DNA from: Pholis gunnellus
Lineage: Eukaryota; Chordata; Actinopteri; Perciformes; Pholidae
Direction: 5' to 3'
Assembly: GCA_910591455.2 (NCBI GenBank)
Contig: OU342818.1
Span: forward strand, 22,978,771 to 23,042,770
DNA length: 64,000 nt
Shown: one piece after another, positions 1-14,663 of the stretch
Position numbering within the stretch: the stretch's first letter is position 1
How the letters are laid out: every line of letters begins with the position of its first letter
Program-made: the position numbers and the translations under genes
Notes under the pieces: generated by a model
Databases searched by the model: none
Seen by the model: the letters and a program-made list of their open reading frames with translations, nothing else
Told to the model about the DNA's origin: nothing

Positions 1-420
1 TATCAACAAACTTTTCATAACTGTTGATGATAGATATCCAATAATGATTCACAGCAAATTTGGTACCAATCAGACCCAGGGTTTGGGAGAAGTGATTTTC
101 TTTTTTTTTTTACAAAATTCAAAATGGCGGAAGATTTTGGTAGGCGGAGCTTAGGGTCCCAAGAGGATTTTTCGTAGAACTCATTCAGTTGCTCATGTCT
201 GTAAAATCTTAAGTAATTTGGACATACGGGCTGTCGGGGCTTACCTTTCCAACTTCTAGGGGGCGCTAGCGAGTCATTTTGTCACGCTCGAGCATTGGAC
301 CCATAAAATATAAAAATTTTCCACAGTCCTGATATGCTCGCCAAATATGGGGAGGTTGGGGACATGTCAGATACCCTTAAACGGTTTTTCATTGGAGAGA
401 AAAAGAATAAGAAGAATAAT
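1..420 (+). repeat. 3' part of a B-subfamily array unit
   Basis: This stretch is nearly identical to 40744-41140, the 3' part of the complete B unit further right, so the window opens inside a B unit. It ends in an AAT/AAG-rich linker and runs straight into the next unit without a hairpin module. It contains the sequence AAAATGGCGGAAG, close to a YY1 motif, and a GGGGGCGCTAG box. Open frames here are not genes. Confidence 0.85.
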
Positions 421-2729
421 TAAAGCTGCAAGCAGCATTGACCGGGCCCTCGCACATTCACGCACGTCGAGGGTACTGGCAGGACTCTGGAGGACGCTGC
501 CGTGCGTTTCTGTGACCATCAAACACTGCGTGCATGAGTTAGATGATATTTCCTGCGTCGACCAGCAGCGTAACAAGATCGCGTTGACAGGTCTTAAGCC
601 TCAAATGTGTTGAGGGTACCTCCAATACAATCATAAATGAAAGCCTGTTAAGATCATCAAGAAAATGAATGTGCGTGAATGCGCTTCAGGGTTAATAACA
701 TAACAGACTGTCAGTTTACTAGGATGGGGTTCAACTCCCTGTAATGTCCTGATTTTATTTGGACTTACATGAAAGTTAAGAAAACAGTAGTATCATTTGC
801 TTTTACTTGAACACTTTAATTTAACACCGTTTTCTTTTTAAGCTCTTCTGTAACTTGTAAAAAAACGACACTATAAATTCATACAAAATTCAAAATGGCT
901 GACTTCTGGTTGGGTTTAGAGCTTAGACCCCTAAGACCTTTTTTTAAGTCTATATGTGATACACCTACTTCCCAAATTTTATACATCTAGGTGTGACGTA
1001 CTGCGAGGGCTGAATCGTCTAAATATTGTAGGGGGCGCCATCGAGCCGACTTGCCTCTCTGAAGCATTAAAATCACATCAGATCACTACATTCACGCTTT
1101 TAAATGTGTGTGACAAGTTTCGTTATGTTTTGAGCATTTTTGGCCCCTCAAAAACACCTTAATTTTTCATGGCGAAGAATGCGTTGCCACGGCAACAGCT
1201 TTTCACGAAACAACAAGTTTTGAGTAATTTTTCATCACAAAGGTCTTTAGATTGTACTGACCAATTTTAAAGTTGATTCGATTATTTCCCTAGGAGGAGT
1301 TCGTTAAAGTGCAGCGCCTGGAAATGACAAAAACGACACTAGAAATTCAAAATAAATTGAAAATGGGTGACTTCCGGTTGGGTTTAGAGCATGGTCCCAA
1401 GAGACTTTTATTTAAGTCCACATGTGACACATGTGCCCACCAAATTTTGGAAATCTATGTGAAACGTAGTGCGAGGGCTGCTTCGGCGAAATGTTGTAGG
1501 GGGCGCTATTGAGCCGATTTGCCACTCTGAACGAATAAAAGCATATTATATAACTACATTTTGGGCTTGTAATCTGCGTACAGAATTTGCTTATGTTTCG
1601 AGCTTTTTTAGCCTCTCAAAATGAGTTTCGTTTTTCACGGCGAAGACTGCGTTGCCACGGCAACGGCGTTTGACGAAACATCAAAAGCTTCATGAACTGG
1701 CATTATGAACTTCTTATATTTGTGTGGAAGTAGTTTGATGTTGATCTGATTTACCTACTAAGAGAAACAAGGCAAAGTATAAAGACTTTAACTTACTGTT
1801 ACCAGTAGGTGGCGCTATGACTATGATTAAAAATTGGCCTGCAGATGTCTTCAGGCCTGGAGTCTAATCAAACATGTGAAACCTGGTAAAGATCTGATGA
1901 TGTGGATTCGAGTTACATCAGTTTATTCGTTCATGGCGAAGGATCGAAATTCGCCGAGCCGCCACGTCGCCGCCCTTCGACAACTTCTTACAATCTTCAC
2001 AATGAAGCATGATCAAGGTCTTAAGGCTTTCCTGGCAACATTTGAGAGGGATCTGATTAATCTGTGAGGAGCAGGATGTCAAAGTACAAAACGTACAACT
2101 TCCAGTTGCCAATAGGTGGCGCTCTTACTATGATTCAAAATTTTCATATAGATGTGCTCTGAGTCAGGATGATATGACATATGAGAGATTTGGAGCAGAT
2201 TAGACAATGTACGGCCGAGTTACAACAACTTCCTTTTTCATGGCGAATGGTGTTTTTTTAACGCCACGCCACGGATACATAGTACGATAACTTTTTGATC
2301 TTTGAGTAACATTTCACTGCCAAGGTCTCAAGAGCATACTGACCAAGTCTGAAGTCGATCGGGTTCAATCTCTAGGAGGAGTTCGTTAAAGTATGATGCC
2401 TTGAAACGGTCCAAAAACGTCATATACTTCAAAATGGCCGACTTCCTGTTTGGTTTAGTGAAAAATTCCAAGAGGATTTTTTGTACGCCCCATCACGTTC
2501 CACATACCTACCAAGTTTCATACAGCTCGGTGAAACCCAATGTTGGGGCTACTCAATAGGGGGCGCTAGCGAGCCAATATTTCATAACGCAGCTGGACAC
2601 CCCAATCAGACTGCAATTTTCACAAATTCTGGCTTGCGTGCAAAATTTCAAAATGTTGCCAGAATCCCAAGCACCTCCTTTTTGCGACAAAAGAGTAAAA
2701 ATAATAATAATAATAATAATAATAATAAT
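421..2729 (+). repeat. Array unit A1, about 2.3 kb, internally deleted
   Basis: The unit begins TAAAGCTGCAAGCAGC and ends in (AAT)n before the next identical start. Compared with the 2.85-kb units it lacks about 545 bp. The junction lies near 855-862, where the sequence jumps from the TCTTCTGTAACTT region to AACGACACTATAAATTC. No hairpin module is present at its 3' end. Short open frames occur on both strands at the same places as in every other unit and do not look coding. Confidence 0.85.
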
Positions 2730-5584
2730 TAAAGCTGCAAGCAGCATTGACCGGGCCCTCGCACATTCACGCACGTCGAGGGTACTGGCAGGACTCTGGA
2801 GGACGCTGCCGTGCGTTTCTTTGACCATCAAACACTGCGTGCATGAGTTAGATGATATTTCCTGCGTCGACCAGCAGCGTAACAAGATCGCGTTGACAGG
2901 TCTTAAGCCTCAAATGTGTTGAGGGTACCTCCAATACAATCATAAATGAAAGCCTGTTAAGATCATCAAGAAAATGAATGTGCGTGAATGCGCTTCAGGG
3001 TTAGTAACATAACAGACTGTCAGTTTACTGGGATGGGGTTCAACTCCCTGCAGTGTCCTGATTTTATTTGGGCTTACATGAAAGTTAAGAAAACAGTAGA
3101 ATCATGTGCTATTACATGAACACATTAATTTAACACTGTTTTCATTTTAAGCTCTTCTGCAACATAAGATTGTAGTCTGAAGCATTCACTCTGACATTTA
3201 ACCTGATTCTCAAGTAGAAGCTCTGGACAGATCATTTATACTAATGTCGACTGATATGGTTTGGATAACCTACTGTTATCTAACTTTTGCTCTCCAAGCA
3301 TCTTAGTTTGCACATATTTAGATCAGAGAAGTCTTTTTCTCATGGTGTGCCCACAAACCCTTTTAATAAGTTCAGTGTTTGGTCCGCTGTAATTATAGAA
3401 TCCTGCTTACGTCCGTGCTTATCAGTAGGTGGCGCTATGACTATGAGTTAATATTGGCATGCAGAAGTCCTAAAGTCATGACAGTCAACAACCATGTCAA
3501 GTTTGGGACAGTTTTGACAAAGTACAGTAGAGTTACAACAGCTTGATGGATGATGGTGAACCATGTAAAATGGCTGCCACACCAAATCCACGTCGTTTGA
3601 TGAAACCTCAAGCTTTTAGTAACTTTTAATCACTAAGGTCTTGAGATTGTTCCGACCAAATTCTAAGTTGATCTGATTAATTCCCTAGGAGGAGTTCGTT
3701 AAAGTAGAGCGCCTGGAAATTGCACAAACGACACTATAAATTCATACAAAATTCAAAATGGCTGACTTCTGGTTGGGTTTAGAGCTTAGACCCCTAAGAC
3801 CTTTTTTTAAGTCTATATGTGATACACCTACTTCCCAAATTTTATACATCTAGGTGAGACGTACTGCGAGGGCTGCATCGGCGAAATATTGTAGGGGGCG
3901 CTATTGAGCCGACTTGCCACTCTGACACATTAAAGTCATATCAGATAACTACATTCAGGATTGTAAATGTGTTTGACAAGTTTTGTTATGTTTTGAGCAT
4001 TTTTAGCCCCTTCAAAAACACCTTCATTTTTCATGGCGAAGAATGCGTCGCTACGGCAACAGCTTTTCACGAAACAACAAGCTTTGAGTAACTTTTCATC
4101 ACAAAGGTCTTTAGATTGTACTGACCAATTTTGAAGTTGATTCGATTATTTCCCTAGGAGGAGTTCGTTAAAGTGCAGCGCCTGGAAATGACAAAAACGA
4201 CACTAGAAATTCAAAATAAATTGAAAATGGGTGACTTCCGGTTGGGTTTAGAGCATGGTCCCAAGAGACTTTTATTTAAGTCCACATGTGATACATGTGC
4301 CCACCAAATTTTGTAAATCTATGTGAAACGTAGTGCGAGGGCTGCTTCGTCGAAATGTTGTAGGGGGCGCTATTGAGCCGATTTGCCACTCTGAATGAAT
4401 AAAAGCATATTATATAACTACATTTTGGGCTTGTAATCTGCGTGCAGAGTTTGCTTATGTTTCGAGCTTTTTAAGCCTCTCAAAATGACCTTCGTTTTTC
4501 ACGGCGAAGACTGCGTCACCACGGCAACGGCGTTTGACGAAACATCAAAAGCTTCATGAACTGGCATTATGAACTTCTTGTATTTGTATGGAAGTAGTTT
4601 TATGTTGATCTGATTTACCTACTAAGAGAAACAAGGCAAAGTATAAAGACTTTAACTTACTGTTACCAGTAGGTGGCGCTATGACTATGCTTAAAAATTG
4701 GTCTGCAGATGTCTTCAGGCCTGGAGTCTAATCAAACGTGTGAAATCTGGTAAAGATCTGATGATGTGGAGTCAAATTACATCAGTTTATTCGTTCATGG
4801 CGAAGGATCGAAATTCGCCGAGCCGCCACGTCGCCGCCCTTCGACAACTTCTTACAATCTTCACAATGAAGCATGATCAAGGTCTTAAGGCTTTCCTGGC
4901 AACATTTGAGAGGGATCTGATTAATCTGTGAGGAGCAGGATGTCAAAGTACAAAACGTACAACTTCCAGTTGCCACTAGGTGGCGCTCTTACTATGATTC
5001 AAAATTTTCATATAGATGTGTTCTGAGTCAGGATGATATGACATATGAGAGATTTGGAGCAGATTAGACAATGTACGGCCGAGTTACAACAACTTCCTTT
5101 TTCATGGCGAAAGGTGTTTTTTTGACGCCACGCCACGGATACATAGTACGATAACTTTTTGATCTTTGAGTATCATTTCACTGCCAAGGTCTCAAGAGCA
5201 TACTGACCAAGTCTGAAGTCGATCGGGTTCAATCTCTATGAGGAGTTCGTTAAAGTATGATGCCTTGAAACGGTCCAAAAACGTCATACACTTCAAAATG
5301 GCCGACTTCCTGTTTGGTTTAGTGAAAAATTCCAAGAGGATTTTTTGTACGCCCCATCACGTTCCACATACCTACCAAATTTCATACAGCTAGGTGAAAC
5401 CCAATGTTGGGGCTACTCAATAGGGGGCGCTAGCGAGCCAATATTTCATAACGCAGCTGGACACCCCAATCAGACTGCAATTTTCACAAATTCTGGCTTG
5501 CGTGCCAAATCTCGAAAACATTCCAGTATCCCAAGCACCTCCTTTTTACGAGGAAACCTGAAAAATAAGAAGAATAATAATAAT
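2730..5584 (+). repeat. Array unit A2, 2.86 kb, standard form
   Basis: This is a full A unit with the standard 5' end and internal modules. Recurring boxes include GGTGGCGCTATGACTATG, CTAGGAGGAGTTCGTTAAAG, CATGGCGAAG and GTAGGGGGCGCTAT. The 3' AAT tract is short and no hairpin module follows. Two perfect CTCF-consensus matches start at 4666 and 4973. Confidence 0.85.
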
Positions 5585-8500
5585 TAAAGCTGCAAGCAGC
5601 ATTGACCGGGCCCTCGCACATTCACGCACGTCGAGGGTACTGGCAGGACTCTGGAGGACGCTGCCGTGCGTTTCTGTGACCATCAAACACTGCGTGCATG
5701 AGTTAGATGATATTTCCTGCGTCGACCAGCAGCGTAACAAGATCGCGTTGACAGGTCTTAAGCCTCAAATGTGTTGAGGGTACCTCCAATACAATCATAA
5801 ATGAAAGCCTGTTAAGATCATCAAGAAAATGAATGTGCGTGAATGCGCTTCAGGGTTAGTAACATAACAGACTGTCAGTTTACTGGGATGGGGTTCAACT
5901 CCCTGCAGTGTTCTGATTTTATTTGGACTTACATGAAAGTTAAGAAAACAGTAGTATCATTTGCTTTTACTTGAACACTTTAATTTAACACCGTTTTCTT
6001 TTTAAGCTCTTCTGTAACTTTAGACTGTTTTGTGAAGCATTCATTGTGACATTTAACCTGATTGTCGTGTAGAAGCTCTGGACAGATCATTTATACTAAT
6101 GTCGACTGATATGGTTTGGATAACCTACTGTTATCTAACTTTTGCTCTCCAAGCATCTTAGTTTGCACATATTTAGATCAGAGAAGTCTTTTTCTCGTGG
6201 TGTGCCCACAAACCCTTTTAATAAGTTCAGTGTTTGGGCCGCTGTAGTTATAGAATCCTGCATACGTCCGTGCTAATCAGTAGGTGGCGCTATAACTATG
6301 AGTTAATATTGGCATGCAGAAGTCCTAAAGTCATGACAGTCAACAACCATGTCAAGTTTGGGACAGTTTTGACAAAGTACAGTTGAGTTACAACAGCTTG
6401 ATGGATGATGGTGAACCATGTAAAATGGCTGCCACACCAAATCCATGTCGTTTGATGACACCTAAAGCTTTTAGTAACTTTCAATCACGAAGGTCTTGAG
6501 ATTGTTCTGACCAAATTCTAAGTTGATCTGATTAATTTCCTAGGAGGAGTTCGTTAAAGTAGAGCGCCTGGAAATTGCACAAACGACGCTATAAATTCAT
6601 ACAAAATTCAAAATGGCTGACTTCTGGTGGGGTTTAGAGCTTAGAGCCCTAAGACCTTTTTTTAAGTCTATATGTAATAAACCTACTTCCCAATTTATAT
6701 CCATGTAGGTGAGACGTACTGCGAGGGCTGCATCGGCGAAATATTGTAGGGGGCGCTATCGAGCCGACTTGTCACTCTGAAACATTAAAGTCATATCAGA
6801 TAACTACATTCAGGATTGCAAATGTGTTTGACAAGTTTCGTTATGTTTTGAGCATTTTTAGCCCCTTCAAAAACACCTTCATTTTTCATGGCGAAGAATG
6901 CGTTGCCACGGCAACAGATTTTCACAAAACAACAAGCTTTGAGTAACTTTTCATCACAAAGGTCTTTAGATTGTACTGACCAATTTTGAAGTTGATTCGA
7001 TTATTTCCCTAGGAGGAGTTCGTTAAAGTAGAGCGCCTGGAAATTGCACAAACGACACTATAAATTCATACAAAATTCAAAATGGCTGACTTCTGGTTGG
7101 GTTTAGAGCTTAGACCCCTAAGACCTTTTTTTAAGTCTATATGTGATACACCTACTTCCCAAATTTTATACATCTAGGTGAGACGTACTGCGAGGGCTGC
7201 ATCGGCGAAATATTGTAGGGGGCGCTATTGAGCCGACTTGCCACTTTGACACATTAAAGTCACATCAGATAACTACATTCATGATTTTAAATGTGTTTGA
7301 CAAGTTTTGTTATGTTTTGATCATTTTTAGCCCCTCAAAAACACCTTCATTTTTCATGGCGAAGAATGCGTTGCCACGGCAACAGCTTTTCACGAAACAA
7401 CAAGTTTTGAGTAACTTTTCATCACAAAGGTCTTTAGATTGTACTGACCAATTTTGAAGTTGATTCGATTATTTCCCTAGGAGGAGTTCGTTAAAGTGCA
7501 GCGCCTGGAAATGACAAAAACGACACTAGAAATTCAAAATAAATTCAAAATGGGTGACTTCCGGTTGGGTTTAGAGCATGGTCCCAAGAGACTTTTATTT
7601 AAGTCCACATGTTATACATGTGCCCACCAAATTTTGTAAGTCTATGTGAAACGTAGTGCGAGGGCTGCTTCGTCGAAATGTTGTAGGGGGCGCTATTGAG
7701 CCGATTTGCCACTCTGAATGAATAAAATCATATTATATAACTACATTTTGGGCTTGTAATCTGCGTGCCGAGTTTGCTTATGTTTCGAGCTTTTTAAGCC
7801 TCTCAAAACGACCTTCGTTTTTCACGGCGAAGACTGCGTCGCCACGGCAACGGCGTTTGACGAAACATCAAAAGCTTCATGAACTGGCATTATGAACTTC
7901 TTACATTTGTGTGGAAGTAGTTTGATGTTGATCTGATTTACCTACTAAGAGAAACAAGGCAAAGTATAAAGTCTTTAACTTACTGTTACCAGTAGGTGGC
8001 GCTATGACTATGATTAAAAATTGGCCTGCAGATGTCTTCAGGCCTGGAGTCTAATCAAACATGTGAAATCTGGTAAAGATCTGATGATGTGGAGTCGAGT
8101 TACATCAGTTTATTCGTTCATGGCGAAGGATCGAAATTCGCCGAGCCGCTACGTCGCCGCCCTTCGACAACTTCTTACAATCTTCACAATGAAGCATGAT
8201 CAAGGTCTTAAGGCTTTCCTGGCAACATTTGAGAGGGATCTGATTAATCTGTGAGGAGCAGGATGTCAAAGTACAAAACGTACAACTTCCAGTTGCCAAT
8301 AGGTGGCGCTCTTACTATGATTCAAAATTTTCATATAGATGTGTTCTGAGTCAGGATGATATGACATATGAGAGATTTGGAGCAGATTAGACAATGTACG
8401 GCCGAGTTACAACAACTTCCTTTTTCATGGCGAATGGTGTTTTTTTGACGCCACGCCACGGATACATAGTACGATAACTTTTTGATCTTTGAGTATCATT

Positions 8501-8898
8501 TCACTGCCAAGGTCTCAAGAGCATACTGACCAAGTCTGAAGTCGATCGGGTTCAATCTCTAGGAGGAGTTTGTTAAAGTATGATGCCTTGAAACGGTCCA
8601 AAAACGTCATACACTTCAAAATGGCCGACTTCCTGTTTGGTTTAGTGAAAAATTCCAAGAGGATTTTTTGTACGCCCCATCACGTTCCACATACCTACCA
8701 AATTTCATACAGCTCGGTGAAACCCAATGTTGGGGCTACTCAATAGGGGGCGCTAGCGAGCCAATATTTCATAACGCAGCTGGACACCCCAATCAGACTG
8801 CAATTTTCACAAATTCTGGCTTGCGTGCAAAATTTCAAAATGTTGCCAGAATCCCAAGCACCTCCTTTTTGCGACAAAAGAGTAAAAATAATAATAAT
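5585..8898 (+). repeat. Array unit A3, 3.31 kb, one extra internal module
   Basis: This unit is about 460 bp longer than its neighbours because one internal module is present twice. The segment that begins at the GGAGGAGTTCGTTAAAGTAGAGCGCC box occurs near 6541 and again near 7013. The rest follows the standard A unit. Confidence 0.85.
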
Positions 8899-11815
8899 TA
8901 AAGCTGCAAGCAGCATTGACCGGGCCCTCGCACATTCACGCACGTCGAGGGTACTGGCAGGACTCTGGAGGACGCTGCCGTGCGTTTCTGTGACCATCAA
9001 ACACTGCGTGCATGAGTTAGATGATATTTCCTGCGTCGACCAGCAGCATAACAAGATCGCGTTGACAGGTCTTAAGCCTCAAATGTGTTGAGGGTACCTC
9101 CAATACAATCATAAATGAAAGCCTGTTAAGATCATCAAGAAAATGAATGTGCGTGAATGCGCTTCAGGGTTAGTAACATAACAGACTGTCAGTTTACTGG
9201 GATGGGGTTCAACTCCCTGCAGTGTCCTGATTTTATTTGGATTTACATGAAAGTTAAGAAAACAGTAGTATCAATTGCTTTTACTTGAACACTTTAATTT
9301 AACACCGTTTTCTTTTTAAGCTCTTCTGTAACTTTAGACTGTTTTGTGAAGCATTCATTGTGACATTTAACCTGATTCTCAGGTAGACGCTCTGGACAGA
9401 TCATTTATACTAATGCCTACTGACATGGTTTGAGAATCCACTGTTTAACTTTTGCTCTCCAGGCATCTTAGTTTGATCATATTTAGATCAGAGAAGTCTT
9501 TTTCTCATGGTGTGCCCACAAACCCTTTTAATAAGTTCAGTGTTTGGGCCGCTGTAATTATAGAATCCTGCTTACGTCCGTGCTTATCAGTAGGTGGCGC
9601 TATGACTATGAGTTAATATTGGCATGCAGAAGTCCTAAAGTCATGACCGTCAACAAGCATGTCAAGTTTGGGACAGTTTTGACAAAGTACAGTTGAGTTA
9701 CAACAGCTTGATGGATGATGGTGAACCATGTAAAATGGCTGCCACACCAAATCCACGTCGTTTGATGAAACCTAAAGCTTTTAGTAACTTTTAATCACTA
9801 AGGTCTTGAGATTGTTCTGACCAAATTCTAAGTTGATCTGATTAATTTCCTAGGAGTTCGTTAAAGTAGAGCGCCTGGAAATTGCACAAACGACGCTATA
9901 AATTCATACAAAATTCAAAATGGCTGACTTCTGGTGGGGTTTAGAGCTTAGAGCCCTAAGACCTTTTTTTAAGTCTATATGTAATAAACCTACTTCCCAA
10001 TTTATATCCATGTAGGTGAGACGTACTGCGAGGGCTGCATCGGCGAAATATTGTAGGGGGCGCTATCGAGCCGACTTGTCACTCTGAAACATTAAAGTCA
10101 TATCAGATAACTACATTCATGATTTTAAATGTGTTTGACAAGTTTTGTTATGTTTTGAGCATTTTTAGCCCCTCAAAAACACCTTCATTTTTCATGGCGA
10201 AGAATGCGTCGCCACGGCAACAGCTTTTCACGAAACAACAAGCTTTGAGTAACTTTTCATCACAAAGGTCTTTAGATTGTACTGACCAATTTTGAAGTTG
10301 ATTCGATTATTTCCCTAGGAGGAGTTCGTTAAAGTGCAGCGCCTGGAAATGACAAAAACGACACTAGAAATTCAAAATAAATTCAAAATGGGTGACTTCC
10401 GGTTGGGTTTAGAGCATGGTCCCAAGAGACTTTTATTTAAGTCCACATGTTATACATGTGCCCACCAAATTGTGTAAGTCTATGTGAAACGTAGTGCGAG
10501 GGCTGCTTCGTCGAAATGTTGTAGGGGGCGCTATTGAGCCGATTTGCCACTCTGAATGAATAAAATCATATTATATAACTACATTTTGGGCTTGTAATCT
10601 GCGTGCAGAGTTTGCTTATGTTTCGAGCTTTTTAAGCCTCTCAAAACGACCTTCGTTTTTCACGGCGAAGACTGCGTCGCCACGGCAACGGCGTTTGACG
10701 AAACATCAAAAGCTTCATGAACTGGCATTATGAACTTCTTACATTTGTGTGGAAGTAGTTTGATGTTGATCTGATTTACCTACTAAGAGAAACAAGGCAA
10801 AGTATAAAGTCTTTAACTTACTGTTACCAGTAGGTGGCGCTATGACTATGATTAAAAATTGGCCTGCAGATGTCTTCAGGCCTGGAGTCTAATCAAACAT
10901 GTGAAATCTGGTAAAGATCTGATGATGTGGAGTCGAGTTACATCAGTTTATTCGTTCATGGCGAAGGATCGAAATTCGCCGAGCCGCCACGTCGCCGCCC
11001 TTCGACAACTTCTTACAATCTTCACAATGAAGCATGATCAAGGTCTTAAGGCTTTCCTGGCAACATTTGAGAGGGATCTGATTAATCTGTGAGGAGCAGG
11101 ATGTCAAAGTACAAAACGTACAACTTCCAGTTGCCAATAGGTGGCGCTCTTACTATGATTCAAAATTTTCATATAGATGTGCTCTGAGTCAGGATGATAT
11201 GACATATGAGAGATTTGGAGCAGATTAGACAATGTACGGCCGAGTTACAACAACTTCCTTTTTCATGGCGAATGGTGTTTTTTTAACGCCACGCCACGGA
11301 TACATAGTACGATAACTTTTTGATCTTTGAGTAACATTTCACTGCCAAGGTCTCAAGAGCATACTGACCAAGTCTGAAGTCGATCGGGTTCAATCTCTAG
11401 GAGGAGTTCGTTAAAGTATGATGCCTTGAAACGGTCCAAAAACGTCATATACTTCAAAATGGCCGACTTCCTGTTTGGTTTAGTGAAAAATTCCAAGAGG
11501 ATTTTTTGTACGCCCCATCACGTTCCACATACCTACCAAGTTTCATACAGCTCGGTGAAACCCAATGTTGGGGCTACTCAATAGGGGGCGCTAGCGAGCC
11601 AATATTTCATAACGCAGCTGGACACCCCAATCAGACTGCAATTTTCACAAATTCTGGCTTGCGTGCAAAATTTCAAAATGTTGCCAGAATCCCAAGCACC
11701 TCCTTTTTGCGACAAAAGAGTAAAAATAATAATAATAATAATAATAATAAACATTACGATTACAATAGGTCCTCCGCTCCGACTACGTCGGTGCTCGGGC
11801 CCTAATAATAATAAT
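8899..11815 (+). repeat. Array unit A4, 2.92 kb, with one hairpin module
   Basis: This is a standard A unit. After the AAT tract it carries a single copy of the 3' hairpin module (about 11749-11805), then a second short AAT tract and the next unit start. It is the only left-array unit that keeps the hairpin module. Confidence 0.85.
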
Positions 11816-14663
11816 TAAAGCTGCAAGCAGCATTGACCGGGCCCTCGCACATTCACGCACGTCGAGGGTACTGGCAGGACTCTGGAGGACGCTGCCGTGC
11901 GTTTCTTTGACCATCAAACACTGTGTGCATGATTTAGATGATATTTCCTGCGTCGACCAGCAGCGTAACAAGATCGCGTTGACAGGTCTTAAGCCTCAAA
12001 TGTGTTGAGGGTACCTCCGATACAATCATAAATGAAAGCCTGTTAAGATCATCAAGAAAATGAATGTGCGTGAATGCGCTTCAGGGTTAGTAACATAACA
12101 GACAGTCAGTTTACTGGGATGGGGTTCAACTCCCTGCAGTGTCCTGATTTTATTTGGACTTACATGAAAGTTAAGAAAACAGTAGTATCATTTGCTTTTA
12201 CTTGAACACTTTAATTTAACACCGTTTTCTTTTTAAGCTCTTCTGTAACTTTAGACTGTTTTGTGAAGCATTCATTGTGACATTTAACCTGATTGTCGTG
12301 TAGAAGCTCTGGACAGATCATTTATACTAATGTCGACTGATATGGTTTGGATAACCTACTGTTATCTAACTTTTGCTCTCCAAGCATCTTAGTTTGCACA
12401 TATTTAGATCAGAGAAGTCTTTTTCTCGTGGTGTGCCCACAAACCCTTTTAATAAGTTCAGTGTTTGGGCCGCTGTAGTTATAGAATCCTGCATACGTCC
12501 GTGCTTATCAGTAGGTGGCGCTATAACTATGAGTTAATATTGGCATGCAGAAGTCCTAAAGTCATGACAGTCAACAACCATGTCAAGTTTGGGACAGTTT
12601 TGACAAAGTACAGTTGAGTTACAACAGCTTGATGGATGATGGTGAACCATGTAAAATGGCTGCCACACCAAATCCATGTCGTTTGATGACACCTAAAGCT
12701 TTTAGTAACTTTCAATCACGAAGGTCTTGAGATTGTTCTGACCAAATTCTAAGTTGATCTGATTAATTCCCTAGGAGGAGTTCGTTAAAGTAGAGCGCCT
12801 GGAAATTGCACAAACGACGCTATAAATTCATACAAAATTAAAAATGGCTGACTTCTGGTGGGGTTTAGAGCTTAGAGCCCTAAGACCTTTTTTTAAGTCT
12901 ATATGTGATACACCTACTTCCCAATTGATATACATCTAGGTGAGACGTACTGCGAGGGCTGCATCGGCGAAATATTGTAGGGGGCGCTATCGAGCCGACT
13001 TGTCACTCTGAAACATTAAAGTCATATCAGATAACTACATTCAGGATTGTAAATGTGTTTGACAAGTTTTGTTATGTTTTGAGCATTTTTAGCCACTCAA
13101 AAACACCTTCATTTTTCATGGCGAAGAATGCGTCGCTACGGCAACAGCTTTTCACGAAACAACAAGCTTTGAGTAACTTTTCATCACAAAGGTCTTTAGA
13201 TTGTACTGACCAATTTTGAAGTTGATTCGATTATTTCCCTAGGAGGAGTTCGTTAAAGTGCAGCGCATGGAAATGACAAAAACGACACTAGAAATTCAAA
13301 ATTAATTCAAAATGGGTGACTTCCGGTTGGGTTTAGAGCATGGTCCCAAGAGACTTTTTTTTAAGTCCACATGTGATACATGTGCCCACCAAATTTTGTA
13401 AATCTATGTGAAACGTAGTGCGAGGGCTGCTTCGGCGAAATGTTGTAGGGGGCGCTATTGAGCCGATTTGCCACTCTGAACGAATAAAAGCATATTATAT
13501 AACTACATTTTGGGATTGTAATCTGCGTACAGAGTTTGCTTATGTTTCGAGGTTTTTTAGCCTCTCAAAATGAGCTTCGTTTTTCACGGCGAAGACTGCG
13601 TCGCCACGGCAACGGCGTTTGACGAAACATCAAAAGCTTCATGAACTGGCATTATGAACTTCTTATATTTGTGTGGAAGTAGTTTGATGTTGATCTGATT
13701 TACCTACTAAGAGAAACAAGGCAAAGTATAAAGACTTTAACTTACTGTTACCAGTAGGTGGCGCTATGACTATGATTAAAAATTGGCCTGCAGATGTCTT
13801 CAGGCCTGGAGTCTAATCAAACATGTGAAACCTGGTAAAGATCTGATGATGTGGAGTCAAGTTACATCAGTTTATTCGTTCATGGCGAAGGATCGAAATT
13901 CGCCGAGCCGCCACGTCGCCGCCCTTCGACAACTTCTTACAATCTTCACAATGAAGCATGATCAAGGTCTTAAGGCTTACCTGGCAACATTTGAGAGGGA
14001 TCTGATTAATCTGTGAGGAGCAGGATGTCAAAGTACAAAACGTACAACTTCCAGTTGCCAATAGGTGGCGCTCTTACTATGATTCAAAATTTTCATATAG
14101 ATGTGCTCTGAGTCAGGATGATATGACATATGAGAGATTTGGAGCAGATTAGACAATGTACGGCCGAGTTACAACAACTTCCTTTTTCATGGCGAATGGT
14201 GTTTTTTTAACGCCACGCCACGGATACATAGTACGATAACTTTTTGATCTTTGAGTAACATTTCACTGCCAAGGTCTCAAGAGCATACTGACCAAGTCTG
14301 AAGTCGATCGGGTTCAATCTCTAGGAGGAGTTCGTTAAAGTATGATGCCTTGAAACGGTCCAAAAACGTCATACACTTCAAAATGGCCGACTTCCTGTTT
14401 GGTTTAGTGAAAAATTCCAAGAGGATTTTTTGTACGCCCCATCACGTTCCACATACCTACCAAATTTCATACAGCTAGGTGAAACCCAATGTTGGGGCTA
14501 CTCAATAGGGGGCGCTAGCGAGCCAATATTTCATAACGCAGCTGGTCAACCCAATCAGATTGCAATTTTCACAAATTCTGGCTTGCATGCAAAATTTCAA
14601 ATTTCTGCCATTATCCCAAGCACCTCCTTTTTACGAGGAAACACCAAAAATAATAATAAGAAT
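11816..14663 (+). repeat. Array unit A5, 2.85 kb
   Basis: This is a standard A unit with the conserved 5' end and module order. The 3' junction is AAT-rich without a hairpin module. A perfect CTCF-consensus match starts at 13751. Confidence 0.85.
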